NCBI GenBank assembly: GCA_964651705.1
Contig: CAZYWZ010000024.1
Coordinates: 1 to 64,000, forward strand
Source: JADLBR01 sp964651705
Lineage (GTDB): Bacteria; Verrucomicrobiota; Verrucomicrobiia; JADLBR01
Reading direction: 5' to 3'
Length of the DNA stretch: 64,000 nucleotides
Below are positions 35,104 through 44,287 of the stretch, one piece after another (the first letter of the stretch is position 1; every line of letters starts with the position of its first letter). The translations under genes were made by a program, and so were the position numbers. The notes under the pieces were generated by a model. The model had not been told where the DNA came from. It ran no database searches and saw nothing but the letters and a program-made list of their open reading frames with translations.

Positions 35104-37481
35104 TGGCACAATACAGGAAACGGAGAAGCGGCGGGCGGGATCGGCGGGGCCACGCCGGAGGGCACGATCCACAGGCGCGGTCCCAGGGTGGCTTCAAGGG
35201 AGGGAGTCACGGTGGTGGAAAGGATGGACCCCCGCCGAGCTTCATCCCTTCTCCCTACAACTTTGCCCCGATATCGGATCGGGTGTGTGAGATTCCGGCG
35301 GGCGAAGCGTCCTGGGCCGACGTGCCTTTTTCCGACGGTCTTTCGGGCCACATCCAGCTTCGCGTCACCGCCAAGACTCCCATCTTCATCCGGGGGCCGG
35401 GAAAACACCCCAAGGAGGCCGACGAGAAACGACGCTCCGATCCACACCAGAAGTTCTATCGCCTCCCCGACGGGCGATTCGCCATCCCCGGCACCAGCAT
35501 CAAGGGCATGCTGCGCAACGTACTCGAGATCGCCACGTTCTCCCGCATGACGCACGTCGACGATAAGCGGCACGGATTTCGCGATCTCAACAATAGCGAC
35601 CCTCAATTCTATCGCGGTTGGATGAGCGGAACGGAACCGAAGAGCGCCGCCTATCGTCCCAAGGCCCGCGCCGGGTGGCTGTCGCGCGGGGCGAATGGCG
35701 AGTGGCTACTCCAGCCGTGCGAGTTCGCGCGGGTAGACCACTCTCTGCTGGAGGCGGTGAGTCCATCGACGTCATTTTCCCAGAAGCAACAGGCTCGGTA
35801 CCGTTACAAGGCGTGGTGCGACGTTGGCAAAAAGTCGCTCGATGTGATGTTCGATGCGGACCCAGCGCAAGCACATACGGACCACAGTTGCGGCGCCCTT
35901 TGGTATGCCAAGGTCACGAGTTTACGGGGCAGTCGGCAAGGGACTCTCGTGTTCACCGGTCAGCCGATGGACCGTGACCGCGATGGGCTGAGGGTTCGGA
36001 AGCGGAAGCACATGGAGTTCGTCTTCTTCGATGATCCCGGCGCGGCTTATCCGACGGGACCTCACCCGGTTCCGGAAGAAGTCATGGAGGATTTCAAGTT
36101 CATCCACGAGGACTCGGAGGACTGGAAGTGGTGGAACAGACGGCTGCGAACCAGGGAGGTGGATCGAGTCCCCGTTTTCTATCTGGCGTTCGACAAGAGG
36201 AAGAAGCCGGCTGCGGATGATGAGACTGTGTCCTTCGGTCCGGATACCGAGATGCACTCGATGGGGTTGGCCTTGATGTATCGGCTCGCCCATCACAAGA
36301 CGATCTGTGACGCCCTCCCCGAGGCGCACCGTCAAGCGACCGCGGGAGCGATGCCCATCGCTGAAGCAATTTTCGGCAGGGTGGACGGTCGCGAGGCGCT
36401 CCGGGGGCGGATCGCGGCCGAGCCCTTCCCTGCGCTGGGAGAACCAAGGGTGCTTGATATGCGAGAGGAGGTGCTCAATCGCCCCAAGCCGACGTTCTAT
36501 CCGAACTACATTCAACAGGAGACGGATGCGTCCGGCGATCATCTTGCGAGCGATCGTTACGCCACGCTGCAGGGCCAAGACGCGAGAATCCGGGGCTGGA
36601 AGCGATACCCGGTGCCCAAGGATGGTCCCGGATCACGAGACAATCCGAGGCCGAATGACAACCGGTCCGTCTGCACGTATTTCCAGCCCATCGAAAACGG
36701 GACCCAGTTCGAGGGTTACTTGAGGTTCCACAACCTGCGGCCATGGGAACTGGGGGCCCTGATTTGGGCAATCACCTTCGGGGATGCGGCGAACAGAGAA
36801 TACAGGCACTCCTTGGGCATGGCCAAGCCGCTGGGCTATGGTGCCGTGCGGATCGAGATCCAGGCCGCTTCGGTCATCGATCCCTTGAAGCGATCCGTGG
36901 CGTACGCCCCGGACGAGTGGCTCGGCGCTTTCCGGGTCAAGATGGCAGAGTTGTGTTGCCATGGGTGGGAGGACGAGCCTTCCATCCGAGAGCTGCGACT
37001 GATGGCCGGCCAAGATGCAGATCCGAATCCTGCGAGGATGAAGTATCCGAGGCATGTCCGAGATTTTGCAGAATTCAAGAAGACTACGCCCCCTTTGGTG
37101 TTGCCCCCTTATTCCAAGATCGTCGCAAAGGGAGGCGCTGCGCCAAACAGCCCTGGGGCCTCAAGACCGGGGCAAGTCAAGACCAGCCGCACGGGCGGGG
37201 GCACACCCCAACAGTCATCCGCTTCAGATGAGATTAGAGTCGGCAGCGCCCAGAAGTTCAGTTTGCTCGGTCGCTCGAAGAACGGCAATCCGAAGTTCCA
37301 GCTCGAGGGCGGCGGGCCGAGGGACATCGGGTATCTCCAGGATCCGAAGGACCGGGAGCGCTTTCCGGCGAATGCGGAACCGGGGAAATGGGTGGGCGAG
37401 TTCGTGGTGAAGAGCAAGAACCCGGGGAATTGGTGTCTGACGTGGCCGCCGGGCAAAGCGGGGGATGCGCCCAAGCCATGA
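35103..37481 (+). CDS. Large TIGR03986-like CRISPR RAMP protein
   Basis: A 792-residue protein. Residues 1-50 are a disordered Gly/Arg/His-rich tail that might bind RNA. A RAMP core follows: HIQLRVTAKTPIFIRG, RFAIPGTSIKGMLRNVLEIA, and much later SLGMAKPLGYGAVRIEIQ as the C-terminal glycine-rich loop near residue 600. The C-terminal 150 residues include a linker rich in Ser, Gly and Pro and a small beta domain. This size and arrangement suit the TIGR03986 family of type III loci, which is probably a backbone Cas7-like subunit. It overlaps both neighbours (TGATG and ATGA). Confidence 0.72.
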   Translation: MAQYRKRRSGGRDRRGHAGGHDPQARSQGGFKGGSHGGGKDGPPPSFIPSPYNFAPISDRVCEIPAGEASWADVPFSDGLSGHIQLRVTAKTPIFIRGPGKHPKEADEKRRSDPHQKFYRLPDGRFAIPGTSIKGMLRNVLEIATFSRMTHVDDKRHGFRDLNNSDPQFYRGWMSGTEPKSAAYRPKARAGWLSRGANGEWLLQPCEFARVDHSLLEAVSPSTSFSQKQQARYRYKAWCDVGKKSLDVMFDADPAQAHTDHSCGALWYAKVTSLRGSRQGTLVFTGQPMDRDRDGLRVRKRKHMEFVFFDDPGAAYPTGPHPVPEEVMEDFKFIHEDSEDWKWWNRRLRTREVDRVPVFYLAFDKRKKPAADDETVSFGPDTEMHSMGLALMYRLAHHKTICDALPEAHRQATAGAMPIAEAIFGRVDGREALRGRIAAEPFPALGEPRVLDMREEVLNRPKPTFYPNYIQQETDASGDHLASDRYATLQGQDARIRGWKRYPVPKDGPGSRDNPRPNDNRSVCTYFQPIENGTQFEGYLRFHNLRPWELGALIWAITFGDAANREYRHSLGMAKPLGYGAVRIEIQAASVIDPLKRSVAYAPDEWLGAFRVKMAELCCHGWEDEPSIRELRLMAGQDADPNPARMKYPRHVRDFAEFKKTTPPLVLPPYSKIVAKGGAAPNSPGASRPGQVKTSRTGGGTPQQSSASDEIRVGSAQKFSLLGRSKNGNPKFQLEGGGPRDIGYLQDPKDRERFPANAEPGKWVGEFVVKSKNPGNWCLTWPPGKAGDAPKP

Positions 37482-38875
37482 GCCGGACGATCCTGTGCAC
37501 GACGGGGACGTCGGTGGGCCAGGGCTGCGCGGCCTTGCGCGCGCTCCAGGCGGCGCCGCAGCCTTGGGATTTCGCCGGGGAGGAACTGGGGGAGCAGATC
37601 GCGCGGCGATTGGCGGAGATGGATCTGTCGTCGGAGAGCGGCCGGGTGAAGGCGTCGGCGGAAATCAACTCGCTTCACCGTCTTGGTTTGTGTCCGACGG
37701 ACACGGTGGCCCTGCTTGTCACGGACACGGCGGATGGCCGTATCTGTGCGGAGAGTGTGGCGGGGGTGCTCCGCGCTCACTTCCAACTGCCGGAGGACCA
37801 CGTTCGGATCGAAAAGATCGAGGGACTTCAGGTGCATGATGCCGGGCGGTTGCGCGAAGTGGGCCTGCCGAATCTCCTGGGCCGCGCGTTGGCCTACATC
37901 CGCGATCCCCAGCGATACTATGGTGGCGAGATCGTGCTGAATCCCACCGGTGGCTTCAAGGGGGTGGTCCCGTTCCTCACGGTCCTCGGGATGCTCTTCG
38001 GGCTCCGCTCGGTGTACGTCTTCGAGTTCGCCGAGTCGTTGATTTCCCTCCCGCCCCTGCCGGTCAGTTTCGACCTGGAACTCTTCGGGCGTGCCGGCCC
38101 GGGCCTCGAATTGATCGAAGAGGAGACTACGGTCGCCGAGGAACGGTTCTTCGCTGCGATTCCGGAGTTTCGACCGCACGAGCGCGATCTGTTCATGGGA
38201 TTTCTGGAGCACACCGGCGACGGCGTGACGATGTCCACGCTGGCCGAGGTCCTCTGGACCATCGACCGCCGGGAACAATCGACGATATTCTTGGCTCCAG
38301 CCGTCGCCACCCAGATCGAGAGCCTGCCCGATCTGGACCGCCGGCGGGTGGAGATGGGCCTGTATAAGCTCAAGAGCCCACTCTGGAGGGCCAGACACAT
38401 CAAGACGTTCCATGGGTGTGAACTCCTTCGGTTCGGGCTGAAACGGGACCCGTTCCGATTCGCCTGTACCATGGAAGGAACTCAGGTCTTTGTCTGTGCG
38501 CTCGACCTCACCAGCGACCATGCGGAGTATGAACGCACGTTCGCCAGCCTGCGGCTCGACGCATTCGATCTGACGTCGTTTCATCCCTGGAATCCCACGG
38601 AGAGTCCGCTGGAGGTCCGTCAGGAGATCACATCCTTGGAACAGGAGGCGGTCCGCGATCTGAAGAACCAGATCAACGCCCTCCAGGCCCAGCTTCGCGA
38701 TGCCGGCCAACCCTTTCGGGATGAGATTCGCTCCCTGAAAGGCGAGGTCGGAAGGCTCCGCGCCCGATTGCGCGATTCCGACCAGAACGTCAAGGGCCTC
38801 GAAGCGGAGGTCCGCGACCTCAAGGAACAGAACCGCCGATTGGCCGTCGAGTTGGAAAAGGGCCGGCCATCGTGA
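37478..38875 (+). CDS. CARF-RelE effector with C-terminal coiled coil
   Basis: A 465-residue protein. Residues 1-200 are an APE2256-type CARF domain: SRTILCTTGTSVGQG at the start and EIVLNPTGGFKGVVPFLTVL at 151-170, the cyclic-oligoadenylate-binding loops. A helical linker follows. Residues 265-360 resemble a RelE-type ribonuclease (YKLKSPLWRARHIKTFHG, then LKRDPFRFACTMEGTQVFVC). Residues 380-460 form a long coiled coil (NQINALQAQLRDAG and onward). I infer a signal-activated mRNA-cleaving toxin. The extra coiled coil may drive oligomerisation. The start is the ATG overlapping the previous stop; the stop overlaps the next GTG. Confidence 0.7.
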   Translation: MSRTILCTTGTSVGQGCAALRALQAAPQPWDFAGEELGEQIARRLAEMDLSSESGRVKASAEINSLHRLGLCPTDTVALLVTDTADGRICAESVAGVLRAHFQLPEDHVRIEKIEGLQVHDAGRLREVGLPNLLGRALAYIRDPQRYYGGEIVLNPTGGFKGVVPFLTVLGMLFGLRSVYVFEFAESLISLPPLPVSFDLELFGRAGPGLELIEEETTVAEERFFAAIPEFRPHERDLFMGFLEHTGDGVTMSTLAEVLWTIDRREQSTIFLAPAVATQIESLPDLDRRRVEMGLYKLKSPLWRARHIKTFHGCELLRFGLKRDPFRFACTMEGTQVFVCALDLTSDHAEYERTFASLRLDAFDLTSFHPWNPTESPLEVRQEITSLEQEAVRDLKNQINALQAQLRDAGQPFRDEIRSLKGEVGRLRARLRDSDQNVKGLEAEVRDLKEQNRRLAVELEKGRPS

Positions 38876-40065
38876 GTGGACCCCTTCTGCTTTCGACCGC
38901 CAGCCGCCAGATCTGGCCCCAGATCCATGCGGTGTTGCACATCAAGCCCTCCCGTGTCCTGTTGCTCCACAGCCACGATGCGCGGGAGTCGCTGCGCCCC
39001 GCCGAAAGACTTCGCGATCTGCTCCTGGGCGCCGGACTTCCGTTCCTCGGCGGCGTCGATCTTAAAGAGATCCCCGACGATGACATGCACGGAGCCCGGA
39101 CCGCCGTGGCTTCGTTCGTAGGCGGGCGCCGGGACGATGCGATCGTACACTTCACCGGCGGCAACAAGCTCATGTCGACCGGCGCCTTTCTCGCTGCCGT
39201 CGATTGCGGGGTGCGCTCCTGCTACCTCGAGAGGCGTCTGCAGTTGTGCTGGTTCGAGCCCGGCGACCGACGGCTCGCCACCCGCACCGAGAAGATCGAC
39301 CCCCATCAAGCCGATGGCATCGATGCCGTCGCCCTCCTGCGCTGCCAGATCGACGCCGTTCAGATCGCGGGCGAGCCCCAGGCGTTCGCCCTGACCGGAA
39401 GGGCGAAGGCGCTCGATTGCGGGACTTTCGAGCGCGACCTCTTTTCGCGCACATGGCATCGGGATGGCGAGCGCCTTCAGTTCCGGCGGGGCCGCGAGTG
39501 GCTGGAACCCGCGCCAGACGTCACCCACAAGGGCGATCATCTCGAACTCGCGGTGGTGGCCACGGTCCTCCGGTTCGGCCCCTCCCGAGTCTATAAGGGT
39601 GTCCGCATCCAGACGGAGGGGGCATCGGGCGACCAGACCGATCTGGATGTCATCTTCAATTGGGACGGGCACCTCTGGATCGTCGATTGCAAGGACAAGG
39701 CACGACACTGGCAGAAGCTCAACGTCATCTCACGGTACCTGCCGCCCCGCAGCACGTGGGAGCCGACGCTCCAGCGCGCGTTTGGCCAAATCGGCAGCGA
39801 GTTGGAGGCGACGCATTACATCCTCCTTAAGCAGGCACTGTTCGACGTCCAGCAGGGCGGCGGGCTCCAAGGCCGCCTGGTCATTGTCCGACGCCATCAC
39901 CTCCCGCCCCCGGTCGGCGATTTCGCCCGCGCCGTCGGCGCCTCCCACACCACCATAGAGCAGATCGCTCCCGCTTTCCGCGAACTCCTTCTTGGGACCT
40001 CCCTCCCTCCCAATCCCAAGAACCCGTCCTCCTCAGTTCCCCTGACCCTTTCCCATCAACCGTGA
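38872..40065 (+). CDS. card1: Card1/Can2-like CARF nuclease
   Basis: A 397-residue protein starting at GTG in a GTGA overlap. Residues 1-125 form the CARF domain (PLLLSTASRQIWPQIHAVLH, then IVHFTGGNKLMSTGAFL at 91-107). Residues 215-290 hold the PD-(D/E)XK core: E225 in HLELAVV, D259 in QTDLDVIF, and D272-x-K274 in WIVDCKDK. This is the Card1/Can2 plan (DUF1887): a dimeric cyclic-tetra-adenylate-activated nuclease that nicks DNA and, in some members, cuts RNA. All expected catalytic residues are present. It is the last gene before the array, 136 bp from the first repeat. Confidence 0.85.
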   Translation: MSGPLLLSTASRQIWPQIHAVLHIKPSRVLLLHSHDARESLRPAERLRDLLLGAGLPFLGGVDLKEIPDDDMHGARTAVASFVGGRRDDAIVHFTGGNKLMSTGAFLAAVDCGVRSCYLERRLQLCWFEPGDRRLATRTEKIDPHQADGIDAVALLRCQIDAVQIAGEPQAFALTGRAKALDCGTFERDLFSRTWHRDGERLQFRRGREWLEPAPDVTHKGDHLELAVVATVLRFGPSRVYKGVRIQTEGASGDQTDLDVIFNWDGHLWIVDCKDKARHWQKLNVISRYLPPRSTWEPTLQRAFGQIGSELEATHYILLKQALFDVQQGGGLQGRLVIVRRHHLPPPVGDFARAVGASHTTIEQIAPAFRELLLGTSLPPNPKNPSSSVPLTLSHQP

Positions 40066-40201
40066 CACCCCACTCCCACTTGTCCTGGACCCAGAAACTC
40101 GAAAAATGTCCTCGATTTCTCATCAGAATCGGCGAAGTTTCCCGAGGTTCTTTGAAATCGCGTCGCAAGCCGTTGATTTCCAAAGGCGAAAAATACCCAG
40201 C
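40066..40201 (+). promoter_or_regulatory. Probable CRISPR leader
   Basis: This 136-bp gap between card1 and the first repeat is richer in A and T than the flanking genes (CTCGAAAAATGTCCTCGA, AAGGCGAAAAATACCC). The opposite end of the array carries the degenerate repeat, which usually marks the leader-distal end. Both points place the leader here, with transcription rightward in line with all cas genes. No promoter hexamers can be named with confidence. Confidence 0.55.
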
Positions 40202-41881
40202 CCCAAGCGGGCTATTCGGTGCGCATCGCGTTTTGACTGGTGGGTTCGTTAACCTCTTCCTTTTGATCCCAAGCGGGCTATTCGGTGCGCATCGCGTTTT
40301 GACCAATTCCTTCTGGATCACTCACGGAAAGTGACCCCAAGCGGGCTATTCGGTGCGCATCGCGTTTTGACGTTTAACCAACTTGAAGTTCACGTTGCTT
40401 TCCCAAGCGGGCTATTCGGTGCGCATCGCGTTTTGACTTCTTGCCAGTAGAACTGGCTGTTAATTATCCCAAGCGGGCTATTCGGTGCGCATCGCGTTTT
40501 GACACCAAGTGCCAAGGATCCAAGTACTAGTGCACACCCAAGCGGGCTATTCGGTGCGCATCGCGTTTTGACGAGAAGTAGTGCCACCTCATCTTGGAGG
40601 TCCCAAGCGGGCTATTCGGTGCGCATCGCGTTTTGACTATCGCATCTCCAAAGTTCATTAACACCTCTCCCCAAGCGGGCTATTCGGTGCGCATCGCGTT
40701 TTGACCTTGTTCTTTGGGCATTTCAAACACCCCCTTCCCAAGCGGGCTATTCGGTGCGCATCGCGTTTTGACTATTTGTTGCTTATCAATGAGGGTGAAT
40801 TGCCCAAGCGGGCTATTCGGTGCGCATCGCGTTTTGACAACAACACCAACCAACACAAACAGATAAAACCCAAGCGGGCTATTCGGTGCGCATCGCGTTT
40901 TGACTTCAAGACCTCAAGAGTCGATTACTGCGACCCAAGCGGGCTATTCGGTGCGCATCGCGTTTTGACGATCCTCACGAATGAGGGTGAATTGTCCTTC
41001 CCAAGCGGGCTATTCGGTGCGCATCGCGTTTTGACAATAGGACGAAATCTTTGTGCTAGAAGATTCCCAAGCGGGCTATTCGGTGCGCATCGCGTTTTGA
41101 CTTTGAGTCGGTTACAATGATACAAGGCACTCCCCAAGCGGGCTATTCGGTGCGCATCGCGTTTTGACACTCGGCCGGTCCGACGGCTTCCAGTTCGGCC
41201 CAAGCGGGCTATTCGGTGCGCATCGCGTTTTGACAGTGCGGAAACATCAGCTCTCTAACACCCCCCCCAAGCGGGCTATTCGGTGCGCATCGCGTTTTGA
41301 CGAGAAGTAGTGCCATTTCATCTTGGAGGTCCCAAGCGGGCTATTCGGTGCGCATCGCGTTTTGACTTTGTAGGTATACTTTCGAACTTTGCGAACCCAA
41401 GCGGGCTATTCGGTGCGCATCGCGTTTTGACAGGAACCATAGCGAGTTCGTTTGCCGGAATCCCAAGCGGGCTATTCGGTGCGCATCGCGTTTTGACATA
41501 TCTTTCTCCTTTGTCTGGGTTTAGGACTCCCAAGCGGGCTATTCGGTGCGCATCGCGTTTTGACATCAAAGTGAGTTACGGGTTTCAAAGAAGACCCAAG
41601 CGGGCTATTCGGTGCGCATCGCGTTTTGACTTGACGATTACACACACGACGATGAAAAGAACCCAAGCGGGCTATTCGGTGCGCATCGCGTTTTGACAGC
41701 GATGGTCTGCCACCACCACTTTATGTCCCAAGCGGGCTATTCGGTGCGCATCGCGTTTTGACCTGTGGGTTTGGTCGACCAGTCGTGTTTCTTCCCAAGC
41801 GGGCTATTCGGTGCGCATCGCGTTTTGACCCTTGAGATGGTCGTAGAGCTTGGTGCCCTTCCCCAAGCGGGCTATTCGGTG
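40202..41881 (+). CRISPR. CRISPR array, 25 full repeats plus one degenerate, 25 spacers
   Basis: The 36-bp repeat begins CCCAAGCGGGCTATTC and ends CATCGCGTTTTGAC. I counted 25 identical copies starting at 40202, 40268, 40336 and so on to 41794. A 26th at 41862 matches only its first 19-20 bases before diverging. Spacers are 29-33 bp, shorter than is usual for type III, and visibly less GC-rich than the host genes. The repeat can form a small stem from its first ten bases (CCC AAGC GGG) and another around CGGTGCGCATCG. The array lies between effector and adaptation genes on the same strand. Some spacers are related to each other. Confidence 0.98.
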
Positions 41882-41896
41882 AGCGTTAGGGTCACA

Positions 41897-44284
41897 ATGG
41901 GGGACGATCATTTCGAGGCGTCGGCGCCGGGGCACTCGACGCGCTGCGATGGATGCTGGGGAGGGGCCGCATCGGTGGCCTGGTGGCGGCAGAAGTTCGG
42001 GCACTTGGATAAAGTTCGGAAAATTCCCGCCTGGGGCACTATGCGGGGAAGGATGAGGAGTGGGCTTGAGACTGGCACTTGGATGGCCCCAGGCGAGGAA
42101 CCAGAAGGTGCCGGGGTCGCCCCTTTTGAGGGCGGGACGCCAGGCGAACACTGGGAGCTTGAGTCAGTTGGCACCTGGGCCGTGGTCTCAGAGCGGGAGG
42201 CGATGATCGAGAAGGAGATTCTCGCGCTGCAAGGGCAGATTCTGGGATGCGCCCATCGCGATGAGGAGATCGTGCTCATGTTGGCGCGGCGCAAGGATGG
42301 CGCACTGGGCTGGTGCGTGGGGCTGCGCCGCCGTGACGGGGCGTCCGCCCAGGCCGGGTCGCGCGCCATGCTGGAGGCCGTGCTTCGCATGGAGGGTGGC
42401 CCATATCGCTTTCATCCCGTCGCAACGTCGCGTGACGGACACTCCGCCGGCTGGCGCACGATCCGAGTCATGGGCCAGACGGTTGGCCCGCAAGCAGGTC
42501 CGACGGGATTTGGCCAGGGCGGATGCGCGTCTACGGATGCTGGCCTCGATCTCCCCCGCTTTCTGGAGGGCAACCGAGTGGATTGGGATCCTGCCGCCAT
42601 CCTCGCGGGGTGGCGCGAGGTGGAGGCCATCGAGGTCGCGGTGGGGCCGGCGGCATCGGCTACGGATCGTTTGCGGACGAGCGAGGGAGATTCCTTGGAG
42701 CGCCTGGCTCAACGTTCACCGGATCGACAAGGGATGGCCCGGCTGGCGACATGGCTGCAGGCCCTCCGGGCTGGACCCGCATGGCGCGTGCGCTGTCGCG
42801 CCCGATTCCGCCGCGGCTGCCATGTGGGGGGGCTGGCGCGCCTGCTCGGCAACTGGCTCTATCGCGCCGAGGCGACAGCCACGGAGGGCACATGGCACCT
42901 GCCCTCCGATTCCTTGGTGGACCACATTCCGGCGTCCGCGATGCCATGCCTCCTGCCGCGGCCACTTTCACTCATCCAACAGGGGTCGCGACGCCGCCAC
43001 AATCGCCATTTGCCCCGCCTGCCACGCGAGGGCGTCGTCGCGGGAACTGTCGATGACCACGCGTTCCGGCTGCCCCCGGCGGGCCGGGAACGCCACACCT
43101 ACATCGTCGGCTCCACGGGCACCGGCAAAAGCACACTCCAGCGGCATCTGATCGGCCAAGACATCGACGCCGGCGAAGGCGTCATCCTCCTCGACCCACA
43201 CGGAGACCTGTTCCAATCGGTGCGGCTATCCCTGCCATCGGGCCGCCGTGCCGAGACGATACTGGTCGATCCATCGATGGTCGACTCCTCTCCGGGACTG
43301 AACATCCTGGACGTGGGCGACGGCCCCGCCGCCGCAATGCGCCGATCCCTGGTCGTCGGCCAACTGCTGCAGCTCTGCAATGAGATGTTCGACATGCGCG
43401 TTGCGGGTGGCCCGTTGTTCGAGATGTACTTCCGGAACGCCCTGCTGCTTTTGATGGCCTCGCCACATGATCCGCCCAATACGATCTTGGATCTGCCCAG
43501 GGTGTTCACGGACAAGGCGTTTCGCGCCGCCTTGACCTCGGGATGCACCGACCGGCGGGTCGCCGATTTCTGGGAGAATCAGGCACCCAAGGTGACCGGA
43601 GAAACCTGCCTCGCCAATGTGACGCCGTACATCACGTGCAAACTCGACGGGATACTGCACAGTCCTTTTCTTCAGCACCTGTTGGGCCGTTCGTCGGGTC
43701 GGCTGGACATCCGCGCGCTCATGGACAGGCGGGGCATCCTCCTGGTGCATCTCAGCAAGGGACTCCTCGGGCATCTTGGCTGCCGTCTTGCCGGTCTCAT
43801 CTTCCTGGTCGAGATCCTTGGGGCAACCCTCGACCGGGCGATGGCTCCCGAAACCGCCAGGACGCGCTGCCATCTCTACGTGGATGAATTCCAAAACTTC
43901 GTGACCGACGCCATGGCCACCATGCTTGGGGAGGCCCGCAAGTTCGGCCTTCACATGACCCTCGCCAATCAGACGCTCGGCCAGTTGGGCGCCAACCCCG
44001 GACGGGAGAACCTGACGGATGCCGTCCTGGGCAACGTCGGCAACCTGATCGCCTTTCGCCTGGGGGTGTCCGACTCGGTGCGCCTGCAATCGTTTATCGC
44101 GCCGTTCACGCCCCCCGATCTGCAACAGCTTCCGAACTTCCATGCGTTCGTCCGCGCCTTGGATGCGGACGGGCCCATCGGGCCCGTCGTGATCCGCACG
44201 CAGGCGCCAACGCATGCGGATGCGCCGCCCCCAGCCGAAGAGCCGCCGCCGAATGAGCCCCGCGGACGCCGCAGGAGGTCGTGA
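41897..44284 (+). CDS. VirD4/TraG-like ATPase between the array and cas2
   Basis: A 795-residue ATPase if started at ATG 41897, just past the last repeat; the frame is open into the array, and ATG 42203 is an alternative. Residues 1-400 are poorly conserved. Walker A is IVGSTGTGKSTL near 404, followed by GVILLDPHGDLFQS. Walker B is CHLYVDEFQNF near 660 and a sensor-like block is LHMTLANQTLGQL. This arrangement is that of TraG/VirD4 conjugative coupling ATPases and their HerA-like relatives. It has no N-terminal membrane segments. The stop is 3 bp before cas2, so it belongs to the adaptation operon. Its role there is unknown. Confidence 0.8.
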   Translation: MGDDHFEASAPGHSTRCDGCWGGAASVAWWRQKFGHLDKVRKIPAWGTMRGRMRSGLETGTWMAPGEEPEGAGVAPFEGGTPGEHWELESVGTWAVVSEREAMIEKEILALQGQILGCAHRDEEIVLMLARRKDGALGWCVGLRRRDGASAQAGSRAMLEAVLRMEGGPYRFHPVATSRDGHSAGWRTIRVMGQTVGPQAGPTGFGQGGCASTDAGLDLPRFLEGNRVDWDPAAILAGWREVEAIEVAVGPAASATDRLRTSEGDSLERLAQRSPDRQGMARLATWLQALRAGPAWRVRCRARFRRGCHVGGLARLLGNWLYRAEATATEGTWHLPSDSLVDHIPASAMPCLLPRPLSLIQQGSRRRHNRHLPRLPREGVVAGTVDDHAFRLPPAGRERHTYIVGSTGTGKSTLQRHLIGQDIDAGEGVILLDPHGDLFQSVRLSLPSGRRAETILVDPSMVDSSPGLNILDVGDGPAAAMRRSLVVGQLLQLCNEMFDMRVAGGPLFEMYFRNALLLLMASPHDPPNTILDLPRVFTDKAFRAALTSGCTDRRVADFWENQAPKVTGETCLANVTPYITCKLDGILHSPFLQHLLGRSSGRLDIRALMDRRGILLVHLSKGLLGHLGCRLAGLIFLVEILGATLDRAMAPETARTRCHLYVDEFQNFVTDAMATMLGEARKFGLHMTLANQTLGQLGANPGRENLTDAVLGNVGNLIAFRLGVSDSVRLQSFIAPFTPPDLQQLPNFHAFVRALDADGPIGPVVIRTQAPTHADAPPPAEEPPPNEPRGRRRRS

Positions 44285-44287
44285 CGG

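Noticed and set aside
40202..41860. Long open frames through the CRISPR array on both strands with recurring peptides such as PSGLFGAHRVLT
   Set aside because: They arise because the 36-bp repeat happens to lack stops in some frames. The peptide repetition follows the DNA repeat and spacers contribute unrelated residues.
41765..41896. Start of the TraG-like ATPase inside the last spacers and repeat
   Set aside because: The residues are translated repeat sequence. The first ATG past the array (41897) or a later one is more reasonable.
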